From: Pisolithus tinctorius
Lineage: Eukaryota > Basidiomycota > Agaricomycetes > Boletales > Pisolithaceae
Length of the DNA: 64,000 bases
NCBI GenBank assembly: GCA_024663395.1
Contig: JANFAH010000003.1
Span: 124,001-188,000 of the forward strand
Direction: 5' to 3'
Shown here in pieces: positions 44,367 through 56,910 of this stretch. The first letter of the stretch is position 1, and each line of letters starts with the position of its first letter. A program made the position numbers and the translations under genes. Below the pieces are notes generated by a model. It was not told the origin of the DNA. It ran no database searches and saw nothing but the letters and a program-made list of their open reading frames with translations.

Positions 44367-47300
44367 GTCTTACTTATGACTATCCTACTCTAGGGCAAAT
44401 GGACATATGCAATGAAGCATGACAGAGGTCCTTGTGATCACGATTCAAGGGTCAATGATGGACTACAAATGAGTGATGGCGACAGTGAGAAGAGAAATGA
44501 TGACAATGACGGTGCTGGGTAGGGAGCGATGGCTGCACGAGGCAGGAAGAGTCATTTGATGGAAACAGAGTGTGACAAGCACAGATTTTGAGCATTATGG
44601 CTCAAGGTTTTGTTTTGAATTCATAGCAGTCTACTTACAGCTGTCCTATTCTAGGGAAAATGGATGTATGCAGAAAAGAGCATGAGCAATGACAACAAGA
44701 GAGACAGTGATGCCAACAATGTTTGACACAGATTGAAGGCTGTGTGAGGCAAGAATGGCTGTACAATGGGAATGGAGTGTGATGAGCACAGACACTGAGC
44801 CTAATGGCCCAGGGTTTCGTTTTGATTCCATAATGTCTTACAACTACTCTATTCTAGGAAAAATGGATGCATGAGACAACACTCGAGCTACATCCAAGCA
44901 GCTGTGATACAATGGACTGTGATGACCTACATGGAAAGTCAATGGGCCCTTGAGGAGAAGCTACATGAAGCAATCCAACAAAGCTACTATGAATGAGGCA
45001 AGCAGTCAGAGCAAGCCGAAGGCTCAAAGGTGGTATTTTCCTTTTCATCTAGTACAGAAGCTACGAGATATACAGTGTGACAACTATGGCATCTATGAAG
45101 CACCTGAAGAGAGACATTAGAAGGGATTTTGTGGACTTTCACCTGAGGACAGCTACCAAGGGTAGCATGACAGCAAGTGCCAGAATCGCAGCAAGATGTG
45201 TGACATGCGAACAGTGTCAAAGCCACACCATTACCATGTTTTGGGGAATACAAAGTTCTACAGGATCAATGGCCATGCAAGGCTAGACTTACCATTTGAC
45301 AGAGACGAGGCATGAGGAGCACAGATACTGAACCTGATGGCTCAAGGTTTTATTTTGCTCTTAGAACATTTTACTTACAATTACTTTATTCTAGGGAAAA
45401 TGGCTATACATGATGAAGTATGAGTGACATCCAGGCGAGCGCAACTCGAGCACCTACCACAACTATGTACAGGGAGAAGACCTTCCCACCACCAGTTGAG
45501 GTCAAGGCTATCAATGCCATTATCAAGCAAGCTACACTCGAATTTGACCTGCAGTCTACCCACCATGTATCACAACCACTTACCACACTCAGGAAACACA
45601 CCAATGATGGTGACTTCGAGGAAGAAAGACAAGCACGAAGATCATGGCTCAATCTGCAACAGCAATCATCAAAGATATGAGATCTGACAGACATGGGCAC
45701 TGAGTGCGATGGCCCAAGTTTCTATTTTAGTCATGCAACTTTTTACTCACAGATAGGTTATTCTAGAGTAGACAATAGTTTGGAAGAAAGAACACATCAA
45801 CTTACAGAGCAACAAGTACAGTGACCACTTGCAACACTCAGGAAGCACATCAATTCTACAAGTTACTACCATTTTCACCGAAACTACCCCTGTTACAAGG
45901 CAAAGTTGATGGAGCCATCCATCTGTGGAGATGCATTTGTGTGCTCGAAGTGCAATGGCCCCAGTTTTTATTTAAAGGACAAGACACAGCAAGTTACAGA
46001 AGGACAAGTGCAACGAACATGGTTCAACCTACAACAGCGAGTTTCAAAGTCACCACAACATGTGAGCAGTTCCAAGATCATGCTGATTGGGCTCGAAAGC
46101 CCAGAGTTTAGTCTTTCTGTTCAAGTGCTTTACTTACAGCTACTTCGTCTTAGGGAATACAGGCATCTACAAAGTGTCAAAGAATCTACAGCTAACTATG
46201 AACAAAGTGTGACAAGATAAGCACAAAGACTGTGGTTCAGTCTATGGCAGTGATCATCAAGGAAATGACATCTGATGAACACAGATACTGGGCTCGATGG
46301 CCTAAATTCTAGTCCTTTCGATGATGATGTGATTTACTTACAGCTACATTATTTTAGGGAATACAGGTGTTCACAAGATGTTGATGGAACATCAAACTAC
46401 AAAAGACCTACAGTACAAAGGCTCACATCAAGAACAATGACCATCTCCCTTTGGGTTGGAGACACCTACCCTGTCATTGCTTGAAGCCATTTCATAGGTT
46501 GACATACTGTCGAACAGCTAGCAAAGGGAGATGCCATCGCCGGGTTGGATACTGTGCAGAGACACAGTGGTGTCTTGTTCTGTAGAGCCAGGATCACAGA
46601 TGAATGGGACATGTTGGATATATTGAACAAATCAGGCACTATGTGTACCGAACACACTACCTTACTATGGCAGGGCATGAAAGACCCCTCTGTCTACTAC
46701 AAGGTCAATGTCGAGGACACTTGAGCCGTCATTGACACAGCTATCGCAACTGGTGTTGGTAGGCTCATCTGCACAAGTTTTGCAGGCATCATATTTAATA
46801 GCACTGATGTCATGGATGTTGATGGATGGACGTCCTATTCACACAAGCTGTTCGATGCATATAATCTACTGCCTTACTGCTCTACCACATCGAGTGAACC
46901 CAAACTAGACCCCGAAAGCACAACAGCAACACTCAATGGATTTCTACACTGTGCTCTCTCCCATATGTGCCACAACTGAATGTCACTGCATGATACATGG
47001 CTCCATGCAGGCACTTGGTCCCTATGTCACATCTGCACCCACTGCTGAGTCCATCCTATCAGCATTCAACACCCTGTCTGACTTGTGTGGACTCGAGTGC
47101 CTCACTGTCTGTTCTCAAGTCGAAGGATGGGCACTCTTCATCACAAATGGAGAGCGGGTTTGTTGCTGGGACTTTACAGGAGTACATGACAAGTATGAAT
47201 GGATGCTATCAAGTTTGGAGGTACAAAGTACAAATAAGTGACTAGGAGAGGCAACAAGAGTACAAGGGACAGTGATGCAGTTCACTGGTGATTGATGGTT

Positions 47301-47960
47301 GTTCAAAGCAATAGAAGTCATTTGAAGGAGGAGAGACAAAGGAGATTCATGTGCTGAGCTTGACAGCTCATTGTTTCTCTTTCATTCTGTGTTGGTTCAC
47401 TTACAGCGACATTACTATAGGGAAACCCAGTCTCCATGATGGAGTACAAGAACATATGAGACAGGACAGAGGACTGTCAACATGGAACTATGCAGTGTGG
47501 TACAATGGCTTTACTACGAGTGGGGAGAGCATGCAAGATGCAGCAAGTCAGTCCAAAACCATACTGGATGAGTACAAGAATTATGATGGCAGGTCTTGGA
47601 GATGCAAGAGGAGGATGCATGCTTGCAGGCTGAGCATGAGCACTCAAAGTTTCTGTTGGTTTCTATGATGCTTTACTTATGGATTCACTATTCTAGGGAC
47701 AGACAAGAGGATGCTCGATATGTGAGACTACCAGACAACTGCGGCCAAGTACAGTCACATTTAGGAGTACAAAAGTGACATTTGAAAGGGACTCTGTATG
47801 GAGCTATGAAAATTGGAAAGGGTTGATGCTGGCTAGATCGATGGAGATGCCTGCAGCGTGTTCAAGGTGGCATGGATTCACACATGGAGCCCGAGTGCTC
47901 TTCATTTCACCTCTGTTTCATGATGAGTTACTTACAAGTGTTTGATGTTAGGGTATTAGA
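44367..47960 (+). repeat. About ten dispersed splice-like blocks, left arm
   Basis: A block of about 75 bp (GGCYCAAGGTTTYGTTTTGA, then TTTACTTACAG, then CTATTCTAGGGAAAATGG, with variants) recurs near 44370, 44631, 44828, 45369, 45741, 46130, 46333, 47396, 47664 and 47929. The last part looks like a branch point (CTTAC) and a 3' splice site (YTCTAG/G). The sequence between blocks is not clearly repeated. Confidence 0.7.
46461..47215 (+). pseudogene. Captured Erg26-like sterol 3-beta-dehydrogenase, left arm
   Basis: Fragments in frame order match a 3-beta-HSD/Erg26 protein nearly end to end: a Rossmann start (HTVEQLAKGDAIAGLDTVQRH), VYYKVNVEDT, VIDTAIATGVGRLICTSFAG, IFNSTDVMDVD, FDAYN, then LGPYVTSAPTAESILSAFNT and CCWDF. 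In active enzymes of this family these regions bind NAD and act on C4-carboxylated sterols in ergosterol synthesis. Several stops are present and the middle after FDAYN is shorter than in the right arm. The copy is dead. Confidence 0.75.
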
Positions 47961-48066
47961 TGAGTTCAAATGTGGAGGGTTAGCATTGAATGAGGTGATT
48001 GGTCCCCAAAGGGCAGAGTCCTTCAAAGCAAGGGGTGCGCTGAGAGCAACAGTGCTGGAAGAGAGA

Positions 48067-49481
48067 TTCAGGGAGGGGATATATGAAGTCCAGGTACCCT
48101 ATTCAGTTTTGATTTGAACACTTTATACTGTGAAGTACAGATACCTTAGCACAAAAGGCAAGGCAATCGATAGGGATGGGTGGCTCAAAGCCATTCATCA
48201 GTACTTAGAAGCAAGACTTTGTCCACCTGACTGTGAGGTCGAAGGCCAACAACTGAGTTCGAATGAGATTAGCACCTACATCTGTCAGGGTCAAAGACCT
48301 ATCACTGAAGAGATCTTGAGAATGTACAGGCTTAAGGTGACATCTTTTACTATGATTTGGACATATACTATGCCAAAACACTTTGTTTCTAGGGTCGAGA
48401 TAGTGGTGAATGAAGATGGGTGACTCAAGGTCGCTCAGCAGCACTTAGCACAAGGGCTTTGGCCACCAGATGAAGTACCAGATGAAGTACAAGAAGTCAA
48501 GCATGTGCACGTGCAGAGAGTTGAGGGTACAAGAATGAGAAGGACAGTATAGAGAAAGTCCTGGTGAGACTATTGATATATAGTTTTCCTTAACATGAGT
48601 TTTGCTTTGTGTGACATTGTTCAACCAAGTCATACTAGTCTTGGGGTGATTCTACTCACTCTGATGTGTAGTTCTGAGTTTTCTGCAATTTTCCCTGTGC
48701 TAAGTTGTCTTAAGGACAAGCAGTAATCAAGAACACATATACAGTGAGGGACAAAAGCGTTGCAATGTTTGTGAGGTGTGAGTTGTTGCTGATGTAGCTT
48801 GGGCTATTCTGCACAGAGAATGATGATACCTATACCATTGGAAAGGGGTGACTCTAAGCTTTCCAGAGCACTAAGGTTCAGTGCAAACAAAGCAATACAT
48901 GCTGAGATACACCCTATTCTTTCCAAAAAGTGCATTGCAACGCTTTTGTCCCTGACTGGTGAAATCATGAAATGTGACCTTTTGATGGGATTGAGGGCGT
49001 GGAGGATGGGAAAAAATGCTTACATAACAAACCACATGATCATCCAGATGATTTGTCAGCATGTAAACAATGACAAACATTGGACTTGTACCATTAACCC
49101 TCCCTCTTTTACCACAACTCATGAAATCATCTCTCTACCTCACATGGTCATTTTCCCAAGGAATTCTTATCAAATACTGGTGGCCACCACAGTGCCATCA
49201 TTATAACATGCTCTCAGAACCATCAGTTCCTTAAAAAACCTGCTGTCAGTCATTTCCTGGACTGTTTCCCCCCCATGCCTGATGTGTTCTGGGACTAATC
49301 AGTACTTGGAAGGCTGAAAATGTTATGGAGGTCAATCTGGCACTTCAGAACATGATGTACAAACCAGTCCCCTCTCAACCAATGCATTTCTGGCACAGGG
49401 ACAGTGGTATGGAAGTTAGGGCAAGACAAAATCCTCTTTACCCCTGGGTGTCATCAGAAGGATATGCTACTGAACTGCCAT
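48067..49481 (+). repeat. Inner, nearly identical part of the left arm
   Basis: Across this block the arms look almost identical. The paired reading frames at 48130-48423 and 48799-49206 give the same translation as their partners, with one visible difference near 48480. Immediately outside 48067 differences become frequent. Confidence 0.85.
48742..48958. mobile_element. MITE-like unit with mariner-type ends (left arm)
   Basis: 217 bp bounded by inverted copies of CAGTSAGGGACAAAAGCGTT (26 bp in all). The outer side has TA next to the end; the inner side does not. The mirrored copy is 50190-50406. The ends resemble Tc1/mariner termini. Confidence 0.5.
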
Positions 49482-49666
49482 GGAGCAGAATCCTGTGCTT
49501 CCATCTGGCCCTGAATATTGCCTTTGGTCACATATGACCAAATAATCCTTCCCCAGTCATCTACAGTTCAGATCAGAGCAAGATCTAGTGAACCCTCTTA
49601 TGGTGCTCAGAGCACAAGGAGGTCTTGTCTCACCCCAACTTCCATATCAGTGTTCCTGTGCCAGAA
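49482..49666. other. 185-bp loop of the inverted repeat
   Basis: Not palindromic. Its right half (49630-49665) contains a diverged second copy of the neighbouring arm sequence (CTTCCATATCAG...CCTGTGCCAGAAATGG). Confidence 0.8.
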
Positions 49667-50189
49667 ATGGCAGTTCAGTAGCATATCCTTCTGATGACAC
49701 CCAGGGGTAAAGAGGATTTTGTCTTGCCCTAACTTCCATACCACTGTCCCTGTGCCAGAAATGCATTGGTTGAGAGGGGACTGGTTTGTACATCATGTTC
49801 TGAAGTGCCAGATTGACCTCCATAACATTTTCAGCCTTCCAAGTACTGATTAGTCCCAGAACACATCAGGCATGGGGGGGAAACAGTCCAGGAAATGACT
49901 GACAGCAGGTTTTTTAAGGAACTGATGGTTCTGAGAGCATGTTATAATGATGGCACTGTGGTGGCCACCAGTATTTGATAAGAATTCCTTGGGAAAATGA
50001 CCATGTGAGGTAGAGAGATGATTTCATGAGTTGTGGTAAAAGAGGGAGGGTTAATGGTACAAGTCCAATGTTTGTCATTGTTTACATGCTGACAAATCAT
50101 CTGGATGATCATGTGGTTTGTTATGTAAGCATTTTTTCCCATCCTCCACGCCCTCAATCCCATCAAAAGGTCACATTTCATGATTTCAC

Positions 50190-50406
50190 CAGTCAGGGAC
50201 AAAAGCGTTGCAATGCACTTTTTGGAAAGAATAGGGTGTATCTCAGCATGTATTGCTTTGTTTGCACTGAACCTTAGTGCTCTGGAAAGCTTAGAGTCAC
50301 CCCTTTCCAATGGTATAGGTATCATCATTCTCTGTGCAGAATAGCCCAAGCTACATCAGCAACAACTCACACCTCACAAACATTGCAACGCTTTTGTCCC
50401 TCACTG
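50190..50406. mobile_element. MITE-like unit with mariner-type ends (right arm)
   Basis: Mirror copy of 48742-48958. The outer end is followed by TA (50407-50408). Confidence 0.5.
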
Positions 50407-51189
50407 TATATGTGTTCTTGATTACTGCTTGTCCTTAAGACAACTTAGCACAGGGAAAATTGCAGAAAACTCAGAACTACACATCAGAGTGAGTAGAATC
50501 ACCCCAAGACTAGTATGACTTGGTTGAACAATGTCACACAAAGCAAAACTCATGTTAAGGAAAACTATATATCAATAGTCTCACCAGGACTTTCTCTATA
50601 CTGTCCTTCTCATTCTTGTACCCTCAACTCTCTGCACGTGCACATGCTTGACTTCTTGTACTTCACCTGGTACTTCATCTGGTGGCCAAAGCCCTTGTGC
50701 TAAGTGCTGCTGAGCGACCTTGAGTCACCCATCTTCATTCACCACTATCTCGACCCTAGAAACAAAGTGTTTTGGCATAGTATATGTCCAAATCATAGTA
50801 AAAGATGTCACCTTAAGCCTGTACATTCTCAAGATCTCTTCAGTGATAGGTCTTTGACCCTGACAGATGTAGGTGCTAATCTCATTCGAACTCAGTTGTT
50901 GGCCTTCGACCTCACAGTCAGGTGGACAAAGTCTTGCTTCTAAGTACTGATGAATGGCTTTGAGCCACCCATCCCTATCGATTGCCTTGCCTTTTGTGCT
51001 AAGGTATCTGTACTTCACAGTATAAAGTGTTCAAATCAAAACTGAATAGGGTACCTGGACTTCATATATCCCCTCCCTGAACCTCTCTTCCAGCATTGTT
51101 GCTCTCAGTGCACCCCTTGCTTTGAAGGACCCCACCCTTTGGGGACCAATCACCTCATTCAATGCTAACCCCTCACATTCAAACTCATC

Positions 51190-54100
51190 TAATATCCTGA
51201 CATTGAACACTTGTAAGTAACTCATCACAAAACAGAGGTGAAACAAAGAGCGCTCTGGCTCTGTGTGTGAATCCATGCCACCTTGAACACACTGCAGGCA
51301 TCTCCATTGATCTAGCCAGCTTCAACCCCTTCCAATTTTCGTAGCTCCATACAGAGTCCCTTTCGAATGTCACTCTCATACTCCTAAACATGACTGTACT
51401 TGGCCACAGTCATCAGGTAGTCTTGCATATCGAGCATCCTCTTGTCTGTCCCTAGAATAGCGAATCCATAAGTAAAGCATCGTAGAAATTAACAGAAACC
51501 TTGAGCGCTCATGCTCAGCCTGCAAGCATGCATCCTCCTCTTGCATCTCCAAGACCTGCCATCATAAATCATGTACTTGTCCTGTATGGTTTCAGACCAA
51601 CTTGCTGCATCTTGCATGCTCTCCCCACTTGTAGTAAAGCCGTTGTACCACACTGCATAGTTCTGTGTCAACAGTCCTCTGTCCTGTCTCATACATTCTT
51701 GTACTCCATTGTAGAGACTGGGTTTCCCTATAGTAATGTCGCTGTAAGTGAAACGACACAGAACGAAAGGGAAATAATGAGCTGTCGAGCTCAGCATGTG
51801 AATCTCCTTTGTCTCTCCTCCTTCGAATGACTTCTATTGCTTCAAATGACCATTGATCACCAGTGAACTGCATCACTGTCCCTTGTACTCCTGTTGCCTC
51901 TCCTAGTTGCTCATATGTACTTTGTACCTCTAAACTTGATAGCATCCATTTGTACTCATCATGTACTCCTGTAAAGTCCCAGCAATGAACCTGCTCTCCA
52001 TTCGTGATGAAGAGTGCCTGTCCTTTGACTCAAGAACAGATGGTGAGGCACTCGAGTTCACACAAGTCAAATGGGGTGTTGAACACTGATAGGATGGATT
52101 CAGTGTTGAGTGTGGGTGTGACATAGGGACTGAGTGTCTGTGCTGAGTGGTGATATTTGGTTGTGGCACATATGGGAGGGAGAGCACAGTGTAGAGATTT
52201 GTTGAGCTTTGCTGCTGCACCCTCAGGGTCTAGTCTAGGTTCGCTCGATGTGGTAGAAGAGTAAGAGGCAGGAGGAACGAGTCTGCCCCTGTTGTCACTG
52301 ATCTGGATGTGGGCTTGGCAGTGATGATATGCTCGATATGAGCCATCCTCTATTTGATGGTCCCCAGGCCCAAACATTTCCTGGGCATCATTATACACAT
52401 TAAATGACTTCTCCAGAAAGGGCACCTGCTCATTGACATTTAAGACATTGGTGCCATTAATTACAACACCTGTGGAACTCGTGTAGATGAGTCTATGGAT
52501 GCCAGCTGTGACAGCTGCATCAAAGACAGCTCTGGTGCCTTCGATGTTGATCTTGACATAGACAGAGAGGTCCCTTGTGCCTCGACTTCCCAATCCAAAC
52601 AAGACACTGCAGTGTCTCTGCACGATATCCAACACAGAAATGGTGTCTCCCTTTGCTAACTGTTTGATGCTATGTTGTTCTATGAACTCGCTTCAATTGG
52701 CAGTAAGGTAAGTGTCTTCATCTTGAAGGGCAATGGTCATTGGTCTTGATGTGAGCCTTTGTACTGTAGGCATGCTGTTGCTTGAAGATTCATTGACACT
52801 CTGTAAATTCTCACATTCCCTAAAATGTTGTAGCTGTAAGTAAAATGCTAGGAAGAAAAACCTAGAACTTGGGCCTTCGAGCCCATTTGGCATGGTCTCG
52901 ATATGCCTTGTGTGTTGCATGTGAAGCTGTGACTCTGAAATCCTCTGTTGTGCCACTATTCATATTAAGTCTTGCATGCAATTCCATAGAGTCACTTCGA
53001 ACTCATGTCCTGTGACACTTCATGGTTGATGTTCTTGTAGCTCTGTATGTCGATGCATTCTTTCTTCAAAGTTGTTGTCTACTCTAGAATAGTGTATCTG
53101 TAAGTGAAAAGTTGCACAACTAAAACAAAAACTTGGGCCATTGGGCTCCACATCCATGCCCATTAGGTGTCATATCCTCGATGATTGCTGTTGTAGTTTG
53201 AACCATAGTCGTTGCACTTGTCTCACCATACATCCACACAACGTTTGCTCGTAGATCGCTGTAGTTTCTTGAATCACAGTTGCTAGTACTTCAGTCATAC
53301 TTCGTTGCATATGTCCATTTTCCCTAGAGTAGGATAGCTGTAAGTAAAATGTTCTGCATTCAAAACAAACCAATGAGCCACAGTGCTCAGAATCTGCATT
53401 CATCATGCCTCATCTCCATTGAACAACTGATCCAGTGTCATGTGGCCTTCGATCCACGTCAGTTTTTGTCATCTCTGTTTGTACTACTGTCATCGTCAAC
53501 AGCAGGTGTCACTCCACCTCTTCGCCTTCACCCTCAAATGGCTCCTTCTCTTCTTCAATCTCGCACTGTGACATTAGTGCTCTTTTCCTCGGGTACTGTA
53601 CCTGTTCTCCCCACTTGTTGTAACCTTCGACTGCACTGATCTCACATATCTGTTCTGTATCCCGAGTCCTGTCGACACATAGTACTCGCACCATGCTACT
53701 CTTGCCTTCATTCAGAGCTCCTGTTGCCACCTGTAGTCATTCGTACTTCCTTTGTACTTCGAAATGCGACCCTCCTTGTCCATAGTTATCACATACTCTA
53801 GAATAACATAGTTGTGAGCAAAATAATACGAAATAAAGGCAAAATCTTGAGCCATTGAGTACAGCAATCAAGATCCTTTGGCTATCTCCCTGTTGAGAGA
53901 CTTTTCCTGCCTCAGAATGCCATCTGTTGATGTCAAAACCCAGTGCTGTCATATTTAGATTGCTCAGGTGTCGCTGCATGCACTGCATGACTGTGTGAAA
54001 CCCTTTGTCTGGTGCCTTATCACTTCATCCTGCTTGCCCACCCCATTCGTAGTAGCTTGGTCATATTGCATCGCATATCTTCTCCTTGATGGTCCACTGA

Positions 54101-54702
54101 CTTTCCTCATAGGTCATCGTAGTTCCTTGTATTGTGGTGGCCTGGGTGTCACTCATACGTCGTTGTGTATAGCCATTTTCCCTAAAATAAAGTATTTGTA
54201 AGTAAATTGCTATGGAATGTAAGCGAAACCTCAGGCCCTTGAGCCCAGTACTGGCACTTGTCATGCCTTGTTCCCATTGAATGGCATATTTGATCTCACT
54301 TGGCTGTTGGTCTGTGCCAAGTCTAATTGTCATCTTCGTTCGTTGTATCATGATCATCTGGATGTCCTTCAGTCTTTGTCATCTATACCCATTTTCCCTA
54401 GTGTAGAAATGCTGTAAGTAAAACACTAAGAAATCGAAACAGAACCTTGGGCCATTGAGCCCAGTACCCATGCTCATAGCATATCATCTCCATCAAATGG
54501 CAAGTCTTGCCTTGTGTGGCCATCAATCCTATTCGAGCACTGTCATAGTTGTTCCTTGTACCACGGTTGTTGTTCATTGTAGATAGGTACCTTCCTGGCA
54601 TTGGTCAATGCTCAGCATAATCATCATCATCGTTCCTTGTATTGCAATCATTGTCCATTGTAGATATCCAGCTTTCCTAGAACAAGGCAGATGTAAGTAA
54701 AA
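51190..54702 (-). repeat. About ten dispersed splice-like blocks, right arm
   Basis: On the plus strand the blocks read CCCTAGAATAG...CTGTAAGTAAAA, near 51192, 51454, 51726, 52818, 53090, 53322, 53798, 54180, 54397 and 54674. They match the left-arm series in order and spacing. Confidence 0.7.
51930..52690 (-). pseudogene. Captured Erg26-like sterol 3-beta-dehydrogenase, right arm
   Basis: On the minus strand a 201-codon open frame (52635-52030) reads through VLDIVQRH, then KINIEGTRAVFDAAVTAG, then HRLIYTSSTGVVINGT, then NVYND, FGPGDHQ, AHIQISDN, LPPICATT and LSPYVTPTLNTESILSVFNT, in the order of Erg26. The catalytic YxxxK is not intact: Tyr is kept in VYNDAQ but Lys is missing. No intron interrupts the 600-bp frame, which hints that the sequence came from a spliced transcript (inference; the donor gene's introns are unknown). 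Frames upstream (SIKQLAKGD) and downstream are broken. Confidence 0.8.
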
Positions 54703-55242
54703 CATCCTGCAATCAAAACCAACCTTTGAGCTGTTGAGCTCAGACCCTGTGCTCATTGTGCCCTGTTTCCATAGCACTGCCCTTCCTATCTCGCCCAGCC
54801 ATTGATCTGCGCTAAGTAAAGGCATCGTTGTCGTCATTGCTGTCACTCGAGTCACTGCCATTGTTGCCTTTGCTGCTGTCGCCATCGCTTGCAACCACAG
54901 TAGTTCCCACATGGTACATCATTCGCCCCATTCTTCATATCCTTCAACCGCCATGCTCTTGAGTAGTTGGCCTGTAATACTAGTCTCGTCAGTATGTAGT
55001 ACTGGTTGTGTGTGCATGGCCATGACATGCAGAGTGATCATGTGACTCTGCTTAGTCAACATCACTGGACTTTCTCTACAAGTCCTAATACTGAATGCAC
55101 ATGTCGATACTCTTGACACACTCCTGAATAATATATAAACTGCCAACACTGTGTGGCCATGGAACATTTCAAGTGTGAGGTCATCCACCCTTGCTGCATG
55201 CTTCAACATTTCGATTCGCAAAACTTCTTCTGGCAGCTTCCT

Positions 55243-56004
55243 TCATATGACAAGCCTCGATGGCTGCTGGATCTTGATCCTCTTTGCAGTAACCTTCATT
55301 TCAGTATGACTTATGCGCTGCAGTGCTCTGTGTGAGTTGATGATCTCTTCACACACCAACCTTTCTGCTTTGAGACTGCCCACAAGCATTTCAAGCCCCT
55401 TGCCTTCAACTCCTGTGGGCTTCGGGTGTTCTTCAAGCCTTTCTGCTTCAAACTCAAGTGGTATCTTTGATATGAATAGGTTGTCGGTTAACTGATGTGT
55501 ATATCTGCTGACTGCAGGAACTCCAAGGCTGCTTCTTTCATTGCCTTGACCTCTTAGGTAGGACTCCTGTAGTGACACACCAGTAGCCATCAGAGAAACT
55601 CAACATGAACAAAATGAAAAACCCCTTTGAGTGTTGTAATTCACCTCAAATTTGAATGGGACCTTCATTGTGAGCAGATCTTCCACTACCACTTGTTCGA
55701 CTTGCTCGAGCTTTGCTGCTTCCTGGAATTCTGTAGTCAGTAGTTCATTCATACTCAAAGAAAACTCCTTTGTCTCAAAACAAGCTGTTGCTGCTGCTTC
55801 AATGAGCCTGTCTGGGCTTGGGTCTTCGCTCTTTGTCTTCTCAGATGAACTTGGTGGCTGTGTGTGACTTGTCAAAGCTACTTTTGGGACTTTCTCACAT
55901 TCTATGTATCTTGATAATTCTGTAGATCCCTGTACATTGGTCATCAGCAAGTCATGTGTAGCTGTAGGCAGAAAACACTTCATAGGTAGATGTTGCTGGT
56001 CCAA
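55243..56004 (-). pseudogene. Second ORF region of the gag-type element, right arm
   Basis: Open minus-strand frames 56004-55600 (MDQQHLPMKCFLPTATHDLL) and 55590-55243 (MATGVSLQESYLRGQGNERS). They are the counterpart of 43091-43840 and slightly better preserved. No domain is recognised. Confidence 0.55.
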
Positions 56005-56157
56005 ACTCGATTCTGGGTCACTTTGTGGCTTGTAGTAGTCTTCTGCGCTTGTTCATGCTCGCTCCAAGTGAAATCCTTTGTGTAGTAGTTGTGTGGCTGT
56101 GTGTGTTACTTGCTGCATGGGCCATGGATCATCCAAGTGTTGCCATTGATTGTTGCA

Positions 56158-56890
56158 TCATGTTTTCCAAATGATTTCGTGCCAGAATTCCTTGTCAAAG
56201 CCTTGTAAATAGAGGTCTTCAAGCTTGTTGGCCTCAAGTTGCTTTGAAACCCATAGATATGTTGCTAAATCTAGAAAATAAAGTCTGTAGTTCATCAGTT
56301 CTTCCTCTGTACAAATTTCTCTTCTTGCTCGGCCATCAATGAGACTGTAGAGGTCATTCCTCAAACACTGTTGATCCATTTTCTGGGACCCAGGATACAA
56401 ATGCACAATGGCCACCACAAATTCGGGCCAACTCAGCTGATCTTCAACGAATTCATACCATGAGTCTGAGATTTCGCCACTTGCATACCAGCAAGCCCAT
56501 TTCGCCCATTCTTGGTCATTGAAGCAATTCTCATGCTCGCAAAGACTTCGAACCTCTTCAAAATACCTAAAAAGGTCAGATGTGCACCCTGAGAACCATG
56601 GTGCATCCCTCAAATGCCTCGGTGGCATTCCCTCGAGCTCTCTCAGCGCATTCTCATGGCTTCTTCGCAAAAATTCAACTATTAATTTTCCTTTGGACTT
56701 GCTTCTTGGCTCGAGGGATCTTCAACTTAGATACTTGCTTGACATTTGCTGCTTGAAAAATAGCTCTGAAAATTTTCCAAATTCCTGAGAGTAGACTGTA
56801 GCTAGAATCAAGATTCTGAACACTTAGCTTGTCCAAACCCAATCCAGAAAAACTTTTGTGTGGTGATAAAGTGGTGGCTTCTGTCCCCAA
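56158..56890 (-). pseudogene. Gag remnant, right arm
   Basis: Minus-strand frames 56890-56675 and 56670-56158 overlap through one frameshift. The second holds RHLRDAPWFSGCTSDLF, FEEVRSLCEH (Arg codon CGA where the left arm has TGA), WPEFVVAIVHLYPGSQ and ARREICTEEELMNYRL. It is better preserved than the left copy. Confidence 0.75.
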
Positions 56891-56910
56891 AATGAACAGA
56901 ACCCCCCTCG

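Larger units (their letters stand above)
42171..49481 (+). repeat. Left arm of a 14.7-kb inverted repeat
   Basis: Pairs with 49667-56924. From 47351 inward the coordinates of paired features always sum to 99148, which means no net indel. Outward of that the sum drifts by about 60. Examples: 48799-49206 pairs with 50349-49942, 47872-48117 with 51276-51031, and 43492-43839 with 55590-55243. Contents in order: gag, second ORF, about ten splice-like repeat blocks, a captured dehydrogenase, then a low-divergence inner block. Confidence 0.95.

Noticed and set aside
48799..50349. Identical 135-codon ORFs in both arms (48799-49206 plus, 50349-49942 minus) as genes
   Set aside because: They have no recognisable domain and are identical because the inner arms are identical; the frame may be chance.
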